DNA of 9,592 bases from Victivallales bacterium (GTDB taxonomy: Bacteria; Verrucomicrobiota; Lentisphaeria; Oligosphaerales; Lenti-02): assembly GCA_018648945.1 (NCBI GenBank), contig JABGQJ010000261.1, positions 1 to 9,592 of the forward strand. The letters are read 5' to 3'. Positions 1 through 8,000 of this stretch are shown piece after piece (the stretch's first letter is position 1; the number at the start of each line of letters is the position of its first letter). The position numbers and the translations under genes were made by a program. The notes below the pieces were generated by a model that was not told the origin of the DNA, searched no databases, and saw only the letters and a program-made list of their open reading frames with translations.

Positions 1-528
1 TTCCTCCGGTTCGCCCGGTTCCTTGGTGGGGTTGAGCAAGTCGTCGATGTTGAGCCGCCCCTCCTTGTCGCGCCGGACCACGAGCTTCGGTTCGACCATG
101 CTCAGATCCCGGACGAGAATCCGTCCGCGCACCAGCGCCATGAGGTCCAGGTCGCACGACAGGGACTTGAGGGACGCGAAGGGGGCGCCGTCCCGTTCCA
201 TCACTGAAACGTCCGTCATCTTCATGCCGCTGCGCCAGCCTAGGGCCAAGTCGCCGATGCGGACATCCCGGTCCAGGCTGGCCGACGCGCCGGCCGCGAT
301 CCGCCGCGTGACCGGTCCCGACGAGAGGATCGTCGGCAGCAGGGCGATCAGCACAACCAGGCTGACCATGCCGATCACGATCAGCCACACCAGGATGCGC
401 AGCCACCGTCGTTTGCGCTTGGGGGTCGGGGACTGCTGCTCCTCGCCAGCGGGATGGTTGCCAGCCGGCGACTCGTCGGCTGGAGAGGCGGCCGGTTCCT
501 CGGCAGGCGTGCTTTGATCCGTACTCAT
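1..528 (-). CDS. AsmA-like membrane-anchored protein, N-terminal part (cut by window edge)
   Basis: The minus strand is open from an ATG at 528 down to base 1, giving 176 residues with no stop, so the gene continues beyond the left edge. The first ~40 residues are a low-complexity Pro/Glu/Ala/Ser cytoplasmic tail. A basic stretch (KRKRRW, 37-42) then leads into one hydrophobic span (about 43-65). The segment after it (about 70-165) has the AsmA/DUF748-type layout: a 'D-R-D-V-R-I-G-D-L-A-L-G-W-R-S-G' strand pair, then 'L-V-R-G-R-I-L-V-R-D-L-S-M-V-E-P-K-L-V-V-R-R-D' and 'G-R-L-N-I-D-D-L-L'. AsmA-family proteins of diderms are inner-membrane-anchored, extend into the periplasm, and are linked to envelope lipid transport or outer-membrane homeostasis. 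A ribosome binding site GAAGGGA (complement of 534-540) lies 5 bases before the ATG. The gene is divergent from the hydrolase cluster and probably unrelated to it. The family call is good; the exact subfamily cannot be given without the rest. Confidence 0.8.
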   Translation of the reverse strand, partial: MSTDQSTPAEEPAASPADESPAGNHPAGEEQQSPTPKRKRRWLRILVWLIVIGMVSLVVLIALLPTILSSGPVTRRIAAGASASLDRDVRIGDLALGWRSGMKMTDVSVMERDGAPFASLKSLSCDLDLMALVRGRILVRDLSMVEPKLVVRRDKEGRLNIDDLLNPTKEPGEPEE

Positions 529-760
529 GGTGATCCCTTCGTTATGGATGTCGCCGGGTTTGGCGGTTGGATCGAGGATTTCGTTCGGCAAGCGGCTAGG
601 GATTCCCTCTCCTTCCGCCTCCGGGGTATCGGTACGCTCAAGTTAGCACCTCAACCACGGCTCGGGCGACTGGGCTGGGCCGGGGAAAGGCGCTCATCGT
701 GATCGCATAGACACGTTCGCGGACAGAACCGTTCCCTGTCTCGGGCGCATGTCAGTCGCT

Positions 761-789
761 TTGCCTTTGGGTGCGGACAGAGGTATAGG
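761..789 (+). promoter_or_regulatory. Candidate sigma-70-type promoter for the hydrolase cluster
   Basis: TTGCCT (761-766) and TATAGG (784-789) are separated by 17 bases, and each matches the housekeeping consensus at 4 of 6 positions. The pair lies 123 bases before the chosen ATG at 913, in the only stretch of this region with a TATA-like hexamer. It is a motif match only, and promoter consensus in this lineage may differ. Confidence 0.35.
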
Positions 790-790
790 T

Positions 791-798
791 TACGCGTA
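791..798. promoter_or_regulatory. Small palindrome TACGCGTA near predicted transcription start
   Basis: TACGCGTA is a perfect 8-bp palindrome sitting at about +1 of the candidate promoter at 761-789. One mismatched pair further out it is bordered by a G/C pair (789 and 800). Its position suits a repressor operator, but eight bases can easily arise by chance in GC-rich DNA. Confidence 0.2.
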
Positions 799-912
799 CC
801 GATGCTGCCCGACCACACAGAAGCAGGCCGGGAATCCCGTGCACCGTTGACTGCTGTGGGTTCGTGCCGTCGGCAGCCCCACCGTGAGATTGCGACAAGA
901 AGGGCCTCGCCC

Positions 913-3327
913 ATGCTGTCCCGACGTCCGCTGTTCGCTTTGCTGCCACTCGTTGTCACGCTCTGCGGGGGAGGAGTCGCTCTGCCGGCCTCCGGAGCCG
1001 AGATCGCACCCATCTTTCAGACGCTCTCCGAGTACAAGCCCCGCTCGGTCCCAGCCGATGACTCCCGGCCCGGCGTCAACCGATTGAGGAACGCGGGGTT
1101 CGAGGACGCCGATGCCAACGGGTCCCCGCGCGGGTGGACGGTCGTGGGGCTTGCGGAATCGACGCGCGACCCCGTGCATTCAGGCCAGCGTGGCGTGTGC
1201 CTGCGGAATCCGGAACGCCCGGATCGCGGGGACGGGCGCCTCGTCCAGGACGTCCTCGGCGTGCCTGGCGGCGCTTCGTATCGAACCGCCGCCTTCATGC
1301 GGGCAACGGAGGCCCCGTGCAATCTCAACATCAAGCTGGAAGTCTACACGGCGGAGGGCACGTACCTCGGTGGGTTCCGTAGCGAACACATCGTGGTTAG
1401 CCCGGGCGAGGGCTGGACGCGCGTTGCCTACACGCATCGCCTTCCTCCCATGCCAGGTCTTCGCGTCACCGTCCTCTACCGGCTTTGGGGACCGGGGCCA
1501 ATCCTAATCGACGACGCATCCTTCGAGCGGGTCGCGCAGGAACCGCTTTACCTCTCTCCCAACGCAACCGGCACACGCTTGGGGTCGACGGACGACCTCG
1601 TCGCCTGGACAGCCCCCCTCCCGGCGCGCGTGCCCGAGAACCATGCCGTTGACTCGGCGCTGGCCAACCGTTGGCCGACCGGGCAGCTTGACCTGAGGCT
1701 GGCGGGGAACGAAACGGGACTGCTCCCTGTGTTCCTAAGCGCTGGCTTGAAGGGCCTCGAGGATGTTCAGGTCAGCGTCTCGTTTGATGTTGGGGAAGAT
1801 GCCGCGCGCCTGAATCCCGAGCTTTTCACCATCGACCCCTTCTGTCATCTTGGTGGGTTGTACTACGACGTTCTCGTTCCTCTACGCCCGATCGCCCTGC
1901 GGCCACGGACGACCCGGATGGTCTGGCTCCGCATCACCATGCCGCCGGGTGCCAAGCGCAGCGCGGCACGCGGGCGGTTGCTGGTCGCTCGCCCGGATGC
2001 CGAGACTATGAGTATCCCGCTGACGGTCACCCCATTTGCCTTTGACCTGCCTCGCATCCCATCGCTTCCGTTCTGCGTGGGGATCCCGCGCCCAGGGCGC
2101 CGGGTTCGGCCGGCGGAAAGGAGTGAATGGCTGCGGGACATCGCCCGTCACCGCATGTCCATTCGCCACCTGGCACCACCGAAGCTGACCTTCGACGGCG
2201 ACCAACCCGTCTTCGACTTCACCGCGTTCGACGCGGAACTCGACCTTGCCCATGGCCTGGGCATGGGGCTGTTCCAGCTGCCTTACGCCTACGTGGCTCT
2301 CGGGCACGGCAGCAAGTACCGCCAGACCTTCGGGCCAATCGGGAACGATGGCATCAGCGACGAATTCCGCCGCAAGTTCGTCAGTGCCATGCGTGCCCTG
2401 GGTGGCCATCTCGAGGAGCGCGGCGTGCTCCAACGGTTCAATCACAATCTCTTTGACGAACCGTACCCTGACCATTACCCCCTCGTGCGGGAACTGGCCA
2501 GGTTGCTCAAGGAGGCACACGCGGACTACCGCCCGTCTGTGTACGGGCTGACGACAGCAGCAGTGGCAGGCGAACTCGCAGGGGTCATCGACGAGCCCAT
2601 CGGGGCTGGCTGGAACGCTCCCGCCCGTGCGGGCCTGGAGCGGCTTGGTGCCTTGGTGACCGTCTACAACCCGCTGCAGAGCCTGGACGTGACCCGCCGA
2701 CCTGAATTGGCCCGAGGTCTGATGTGGTGGGCCTTCCGGAGCGGCATCGACCGTGTCTACCACTGGTGCATCGGCCCCACCGGCAAGTCGATGAAGCAGC
2801 ATGACTACGGGAGCGCCTGGGTCTTCCTCGTGCCGGGACAGGACGCATACCTGCCCAGCGTCCGGTACGAAATGCTGCGCGAGGGGTTGGAGGATTACGA
2901 CTACCTGACGCTCTTCGCGCGTCGCTTTGACGACGTGGCCAATAACCTGGGAGTCCAAGGTGTCTCGGGCACGTCCGTGGCGAATGCAATCGCGGCCGGA
3001 CTGAGTGGCTCCCAGATCATGGCGCAATCCCGCGATGGCGGTGAGTACGAACGGGTGCGCACGTTCCTCGGCACGGCAATCTCCCATCTCCATGAGCGCC
3101 CCCGTGTTCTCTTCCGTGCCTCGCCTCACGCGCGACAGGGCACCGTGCGCCTGGAGCTCTGGCTCGAGCCAGGCGCCACAGCGAGAGTGGCAAACGCCAC
3201 GCCGAACGTGGTCCGGGGCACAGGCACAATCACTGTGCGCCCGGATGCCACCGGAACCATCGTGGTTGATGCGGACTTTGGCGGCAAGACGAAGCGCTTG
3301 GAAATCCCCGCGCGATTCCTGGACTGA
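913..3327 (+). CDS. Secreted GH123-like (DUF4091) glycoside hydrolase with N-terminal CBM-like domain
   Basis: Start chosen at ATG 913 (804 residues): AGAAGGG lies 8 bases upstream, and the product then begins with a clean signal peptide (basic MLSRR, hydrophobic core to about 20, likely cut after ASGA at 29). Translation from the in-frame ATG at 802 would bury this signal. Residues about 56-206 form a jelly-roll CBM-like module (starts NRLRNAGFED, ends ILIDDASFERV). A beta-rich domain follows to about 400, then a TIM-barrel-like region with the Asp-Glu pair D515-E516 in 'NLFDEPYPDHY'. GH123 enzymes use such a pair in substrate-assisted hydrolysis of beta-N-acetylgalactosaminides. The family's late motif is present as LREGLEDYDYL (655-665), after 'MWWAFRSGIDRVYHWCIG'. 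A beta-strand-rich tail (about 725-804) closes the protein. The product should act in the periplasm or outside the cell. Many DUF4091 proteins are uncharacterised, so GalNAc specificity is only a possibility. The gene is first in the rightward cluster, with 294 bases before the next. Confidence 0.85.
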   Translation: MLSRRPLFALLPLVVTLCGGGVALPASGAEIAPIFQTLSEYKPRSVPADDSRPGVNRLRNAGFEDADANGSPRGWTVVGLAESTRDPVHSGQRGVCLRNPERPDRGDGRLVQDVLGVPGGASYRTAAFMRATEAPCNLNIKLEVYTAEGTYLGGFRSEHIVVSPGEGWTRVAYTHRLPPMPGLRVTVLYRLWGPGPILIDDASFERVAQEPLYLSPNATGTRLGSTDDLVAWTAPLPARVPENHAVDSALANRWPTGQLDLRLAGNETGLLPVFLSAGLKGLEDVQVSVSFDVGEDAARLNPELFTIDPFCHLGGLYYDVLVPLRPIALRPRTTRMVWLRITMPPGAKRSAARGRLLVARPDAETMSIPLTVTPFAFDLPRIPSLPFCVGIPRPGRRVRPAERSEWLRDIARHRMSIRHLAPPKLTFDGDQPVFDFTAFDAELDLAHGLGMGLFQLPYAYVALGHGSKYRQTFGPIGNDGISDEFRRKFVSAMRALGGHLEERGVLQRFNHNLFDEPYPDHYPLVRELARLLKEAHADYRPSVYGLTTAAVAGELAGVIDEPIGAGWNAPARAGLERLGALVTVYNPLQSLDVTRRPELARGLMWWAFRSGIDRVYHWCIGPTGKSMKQHDYGSAWVFLVPGQDAYLPSVRYEMLREGLEDYDYLTLFARRFDDVANNLGVQGVSGTSVANAIAAGLSGSQIMAQSRDGGEYERVRTFLGTAISHLHERPRVLFRASPHARQGTVRLELWLEPGATARVANATPNVVRGTGTITVRPDATGTIVVDADFGGKTKRLEIPARFLD

Positions 3328-3431
3328 GCAGCACCCAGAAAGCGGAGGGTAGGTCAGCTTCGTCCGGTCTCGATTCGGGGTGCATCGTGAGAGTCTCTCG
3401 GGCGGTCGTTCCAGTTCCGGATGGCGCCGCG

Positions 3432-3445
3432 AACACCCGGGTGTT
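3432..3445. promoter_or_regulatory. Perfect 14-bp palindrome, candidate operator
   Basis: AACACCCGGGTGTT is identical to its reverse complement over 14 bases and lies in the gap between the GH123-like gene and the epimerase gene, about 180 bases before the latter's ATG. Perfect symmetry without a loop suits a dimeric DNA-binding protein better than an RNA hairpin. No T-run follows, so it is not a classical terminator. No regulator gene is visible in the window, so the binder is unknown. Confidence 0.35.
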
Positions 3446-3539
3446 GCGTGGTGAATACGTCCCGACATCGGGTGCTGGCGGCGGAGGCGGAAGCCGTGCC
3501 GCTATCAGTCGCCGCTGACCGGGATGCAAGCACGGGACC

Positions 3540-3570
3540 TTGAAGAGGGAGGAGAGCCGGGCATTAGTAT
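3540..3570 (+). promoter_or_regulatory. Weak candidate promoter for epimerase-hydrolase pair
   Basis: TTGAAG (3540-3545) and TAGTAT (3565-3570) each match the sigma-70 consensus at 4 of 6 positions, but the spacer is 19 bases, longer than ideal. The pair would start a transcript with a leader of about 45 bases containing the hairpin at 3593-3609. The 294-base gap before the epimerase gene makes a separate promoter plausible. Confidence 0.25.
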
Positions 3571-3592
3571 GCCTCGCTACCATTCCCACGCA

Positions 3593-3609
3593 GCTCGGCA
3601 GAGCCGAGC
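3593..3609 (+). promoter_or_regulatory. Hairpin directly before the epimerase ribosome binding site
   Basis: GCTCGGC (3593-3599) and GCCGAGC (3603-3609) form a perfect 7-bp GC-rich stem with a three-base AGA loop. One base after it begins the ribosome binding site GGAGG (3611-3615), itself 6 bases before the ATG at 3622. No T-run follows. The stem could limit ribosome access, protect the 5' end of a processed transcript, or be chance. The structure is read directly; a role is inferred. Confidence 0.4.
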
Positions 3610-3621
3610 CGGAGGCAACGA

Positions 3622-5052
3622 ATGAGCCAGAGCTGGAATCCCGTCCTGATCACCGAGCCCACCGATGAGGCCACCCGCGCCGCGCGTGGGTCCTACGAGA
3701 CGATGCTCGTGGCTATTCTGGACGCGATGCTGGAACGCTACGAGCGGGATCGCCGGTACCACTTCATCGACACCAAGCTCAATCTGATCACGGGTGAGGA
3801 CTTCGCCCCGGGGGACGATCCTGCACGCGACTTCAAGAGCAAGCGTGTCGTCTTCGGCTGGATTCAGGGACGAGGGCTTGAGTCCCTGGCCGGACATGCC
3901 CGATGGCTCGCCGATTGCACCATTCTCGACGACGACGGGAAGCGCGATCGGATCGGTCGGCTCCGTCAGATGATGGCCGACGTGCTTGCGTGCATGGAGG
4001 CGCGGCGCCTTCGCAACCACGGGCGCGTGACGTTCATGATGACCACCGATGGGCAGCCCTTGGGAATCTCGGACCAGGGCACCCTCGAATCGATCAAGCT
4101 GGACCCGGACACGAGAGGATATGGCGACATGTTCTACGCCAAGGGCCTCTACGCTGCTGCCCATTACCTGGGGCTCGAGGAGAAGATGGGTGAGGCAGAG
4201 GCCTACTTCCGTGCGGTGATCGAGGCAGTGGAGACCGGTGCCTTTGCCACGGACCAGCAGCCATTCGATCCGAGGAACAAGGTGCGGCCCGTGCCGGGGC
4301 GACGGTCGCAGGGACCTCATATGATCGGGCTGTTCGGGATCTCTCTTGTGGCGGGCGCTACCGGCAGTGCCGAGTGGTTGGACCGGGGCTGTCGATTCAT
4401 CGAACGTATCCTGGCGCACCATGTGGTCCACAAGCCGGCGGGGGCCCTTGTGCCCTATGACTTCGTCGAGGCGATTGGCGAGGATTGCATGCCTTGGGTC
4501 GACGGGGATGGTGCGATTCTCTGCGATCCGGGGCATGCCCTGGAGTGTGTCGGGGCGATGGCGCGGTTTCTCCATGTTGCCCGAGAGCTGGGCACGCCGC
4601 GCGTGCCCGACTCGCTGGTGGCCGAGTGCCGCCGCGTTGTGCCACGCCTACTGGTGCATGTCTTCCGGTTGGCATACAACAACTCGGCCGGAGGGATCTG
4701 CAAGACCTACGACTTGGCCAGCAGGAAGCCGCAAAACGATGACATGCCTTGGTGGAGCCTGCCCGAGACGATCCGATCTGCCGCATTGCTGCTGCACCTG
4801 TTTCCAGACCTTGACAACGCCGCCGCAGTGCGGCAGGTTCTGGCCGACTCCTCCAACGCGTTCCTGACCCGATACGTCAACCCCGCTGTGCATCTGATGA
4901 CGTACCAGACGCGCAACTCCCGAGGCGAGCCAATCGATGTGATCCCGGGAACCCCCGACGCGGATCCAGGCTACCACACTGGACTGGCCATCATTGACTT
5001 CCTGCGCTGCTACGGCCCGACAACCCCCCGCGCACCAGAGGCACACGCATGA
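3622..5052 (+). CDS. AGE-superfamily sugar epimerase/isomerase (N-acylglucosamine 2-epimerase-like)
   Basis: A 476-residue protein without a signal peptide, so probably cytoplasmic. The ATG at 3622 follows GGAGG with a 6-base gap. It has the (alpha/alpha)6-barrel pattern of the AGE superfamily with the conserved active-site landmarks in order: 'GWIQGR' with R84, 'PGHALE' with H305 and E308, 'WWSLPE' with E382, and a late 'GYHTGL' with H452. In characterised members two His residues act as acid/base for C2 epimerisation or aldose-ketose isomerisation, and the Arg and Glu bind the sugar. The length is somewhat above the usual ~400 residues; the extra lies partly at the N-terminus and in a segment at about 110-150. 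Substrates in this superfamily include N-acetylglucosamine/N-acetylmannosamine, mannose, glucose and cellobiose; the sequence does not decide among them. Its stop overlaps the start of the next gene as ATGA, so the two are probably translationally coupled: a cytoplasmic sugar-processing enzyme paired with an exported hydrolase. Confidence 0.82.
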   Translation: MSQSWNPVLITEPTDEATRAARGSYETMLVAILDAMLERYERDRRYHFIDTKLNLITGEDFAPGDDPARDFKSKRVVFGWIQGRGLESLAGHARWLADCTILDDDGKRDRIGRLRQMMADVLACMEARRLRNHGRVTFMMTTDGQPLGISDQGTLESIKLDPDTRGYGDMFYAKGLYAAAHYLGLEEKMGEAEAYFRAVIEAVETGAFATDQQPFDPRNKVRPVPGRRSQGPHMIGLFGISLVAGATGSAEWLDRGCRFIERILAHHVVHKPAGALVPYDFVEAIGEDCMPWVDGDGAILCDPGHALECVGAMARFLHVARELGTPRVPDSLVAECRRVVPRLLVHVFRLAYNNSAGGICKTYDLASRKPQNDDMPWWSLPETIRSAALLLHLFPDLDNAAAVRQVLADSSNAFLTRYVNPAVHLMTYQTRNSRGEPIDVIPGTPDADPGYHTGLAIIDFLRCYGPTTPRAPEAHA

Positions 5053-8000
5053 GACGACGCTTGTCTGCTGTGACGAGACCGCTGCTGGTTGTGCTGCTTC
5101 TCGCCGCTTTGGGCTCCCTCGTGGTTACGCCCCGGACGGTGGCAGCCGATGACGGGCCGCATCCCGAGGTAGTCGCTGGGCTGAAGTTGCTGCATCGTGC
5201 ATTTGAGGGATACCGCAAGGACCATGGGGGCGCCTACCCGCCGTTGGTCCACAAGGACACGGCAGGGCGGCGCCTGCTCTGGCCGGAACTGCTCAAGCCC
5301 TACCTGGGCGATGACTCGCTGCCGGGGCGAGTGGCACTCAAGGGCCCGTTCTTCTCCCCGTATGTCCCTGTCGCGGAACGTGGGGGAGGGAAGGCCGCCT
5401 ATGTGAGTTTCGGCTATCCGCGCTTCAGTCTTGGCGCGGATGCCCCCGGATACCGCAAGAGCCGCCGCCCGGTACGCACGGTTCCCGACCCGAAGAAGAC
5501 GCTCCTGCTGGTCGAATGCGATGCCCCGAAGCAATCGGGGGCCGGCTGGTACTCAGCATACCCAAACATGGGCATCGACTTCTCCCGGTACGACGGCAAA
5601 GCGCACGTCCTTTTCTGTGATGGCTCCGTCGCGCTGTGGACGCCTGAACAGCTGAACGTCGGCGGCACGCCGGACACGGCGGCGGCCCCCTGGCACGCCA
5701 AGCTGAGCCAGGACCCCAAACTGACCGGCCCCATTCCCGCACCGGCGCCTGCACAGACCGTGGCCAAGGGAAGGCCTAAGCCCCCCCCGCCAGCGCAGCC
5801 GAAGCCTGTCGCCGAGAAGCCAGCCGACGAAGGTGGGCCTCTGATCACAGTGGCGAGGATCAAGACTCCACCGGTCATCGACGGCACGCTCTCGCCGGAC
5901 GAGTGGTCGGCCTGTTCTGCATTTGCCGGCTACAGCAGCTATGTCACCCGGCAGCTCGACGCTCTGGATATCGCGTCCTTCGCCGGCTACGACGATGCGG
6001 CCCTGTACCTGGCATTCGTCATCCCTCTGCCACGGGGGGCCAAGCCGCGGGCTAAGGTCGCCGAGCGCGATGGGCGCGTGTACAAAGAGGACGCGGTTGA
6101 GATCATTCTTGATCCTGCTGGCGATGGCGACATCCGCCAGCTGGTGGTGAACGCGATCGGGACAGCCTTCGACCGGCGCGGAGCAGAGACGGCTTGGCGG
6201 GGAAACTGGCGCATCGCGACCGGGTCCGGCACTGCCAACGACCTGCCGTCCGGGCTGGCAACGGGCACCGACTTCTGGTCTCTGGAGCTGGCGTTGCCGT
6301 TCAAGGATCTGGAGCTCCCGACACCACGGCCCGGAGACACGTGGCGGGTCAACTTCTGCACGGATGGTCAGCATCCGCGGGTCTTTGCCCCGACCTTTGA
6401 ATCCTACCTGGAACGTGCGAAGTTCGCCCACCTGCGTTTTCTCGGTGCAGGCACGCCTGTACTCCATCTTCCCAGCCTCGGGAAACTGACGTCCGGGAAC
6501 ATCGCGCTGACCGGGCTTGTGAGGAACACCTCTGCTCAGGACGCGACTGTCACGTTCCGCATTGGCGCGGAGAAGGAAGGGACACGCATCGTCGAACGCA
6601 CCGGCTTCGATGAGATCGTGGGCGCCCTCTTCAAGTGGGAGGATTCGGTTGCGGTACCCGCCTCAAAAGCCGTCCCGCTATCCCTTGCGACCATGATGGA
6701 AGACAGCCGTCTGGACCGATTCCGGATCGAGGTCATTGCGGGGAGCCCGGACGGGACCCGAACGCCTCTATATCGGCAGCAGGGAGAACTGAAGATCCTG
6801 CCACCGCTGCGGGTCAGCCTGGAGAACTACCCGACCAATGAGAAACTGGCCCTGGGGATCGATATCTCCGGGCTCGGGAAGGCAGCCGGGCCGAGGATCG
6901 TCGCATGGCAGATCGTCGCTAAGGGCAAGCCCGCGAAGCAGTCGGCGGCGACCGTAATGGCTGGACTCCACCGGTCAGAGACCATCGACGTGAGTGCCCT
7001 GGCGCCGGGAACGTATACCTTGCGGGTCGAGGTCAGGGACGGGACGGGGGAGTTGCAGGCGGATGCGACCACCGAATTCGTCAAGGCCAAGAATCCGGCG
7101 TGGTTCCGCAACGATATCGGCAAAGCGCGGACGGTGCTGCCTCCCTTTACGCCGCTTGCGCGCGACGGGCGATCCGTCACGGTCTGGGGCCGAAACATGA
7201 GCTGGTCGGACGCATCGGTCCTGCCTGCCACCATCACCAGCATGGGGACCGCGCTACTGGCTGCGCCGGCGAGGGTCGTTCTTTCTGTGGCTGGGAAAGA
7301 GCAGCGAATTGGGCTGGCGACCATCGAATTCACGGCAACCGCACCGGATCGCGCGGACTTCAGGATCAGCGGCGGCTCGGACGCTATCGCAGCCACGGGC
7401 ACGGGATGGGTGGCCTACGATGGCCTGATGTGGTTCGACATGTCGCTCACGGCACGGGATGGCACGGCGCTCAAGATCGATGGCTGCCGGATTGAGTTCG
7501 CGTTGAAGCGCCATGCGGAGCTCTACTACCATGGCGTACCGGATCGCAGCATGACTGGGCGCATAAAGGACACCGACTTGGCGTTCCCCGATCAGACCTA
7601 CTTCTGGATCGGGAGCTGTGAGAAGGGGATCGGGATCATCCTCGATTCCGGGCCGGACCTAGCCCAGGGCAAGCTCGCGCGGTTCAAGATTCTCCCTCGC
7701 CCTGACCACGTCCTGTGGCAGATCAACCTGAGCGAAGGCAGGACAATGTCCTCGGCGCTGAACTACAGGTTCGGCATCCAGGCAACCCCGGTGCGGCCAC
7801 TGCCCCCCGATTGGCATTCGTGGCTGAGCGTTGACTTCCGGGACCAAGGCGACTCCGACTACGCGGAGTTCGCACAAGCCATCGACATGACGACGATCTG
7901 GGAGAAGTTCAGAGGTGACTCAGAGTCGTGGTGGCGACCGGTCTTCTCGGACCCGATGGGGGTACGGACCGACAAGGTCTCAGCCCTCGTTGCCAAGGCC

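Larger units (their letters stand above)
529..912. other. Divergent intergenic region
   Basis: These 384 bases separate the leftward AsmA-like gene from the rightward hydrolase gene and should hold both promoters. I see no convincing gene here. The short plus-strand frame at 454-702 mostly overlaps the AsmA-like gene antisense and its product resembles nothing. The frame of the downstream gene stays open back to an ATG at 802, but that stretch reads as non-protein-like Arg-rich sequence ahead of the signal peptide. A rightward promoter-like pair lies at 761-789, with a small palindrome just after it. A short interrupted palindrome AGGGA-T-TCCCT lies at 598-608. I could not find a convincing promoter for the leftward gene. 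Confidence 0.6.

Noticed and set aside
802..912. In-frame N-terminal extension of the GH123-like protein from ATG 802
   Set aside because: It would place 37 polar, Arg-rich residues before a well-formed signal peptide. The ATG at 913 has its own ribosome binding site.
1882..3468. 528-residue open frame on the minus strand opposite the GH123-like gene
   Set aside because: Its product is a His/Arg/Gly-rich composition without recognisable motifs, and it covers a clearly real secreted hydrolase. Long antisense frames are usual in GC-rich coding DNA.
3387..3518. Small GTG-started frame of about 43 codons in the gap before the epimerase gene
   Set aside because: It has no convincing ribosome binding site, its product is Arg/Gly-rich, and nothing supports translation.
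3577..4575. 332-residue open frame on the minus strand opposite the epimerase gene
   Set aside because: It is antisense to a gene with conserved active-site motifs, has no family resemblance, and fits GC-driven codon-position bias.
5553..6467. 304-residue minus-strand frame opposite the large hydrolase gene
   Set aside because: It is Arg/Gly/Pro-rich without motifs and lies against the H-X9-DG-like and CBM9-like coding region.
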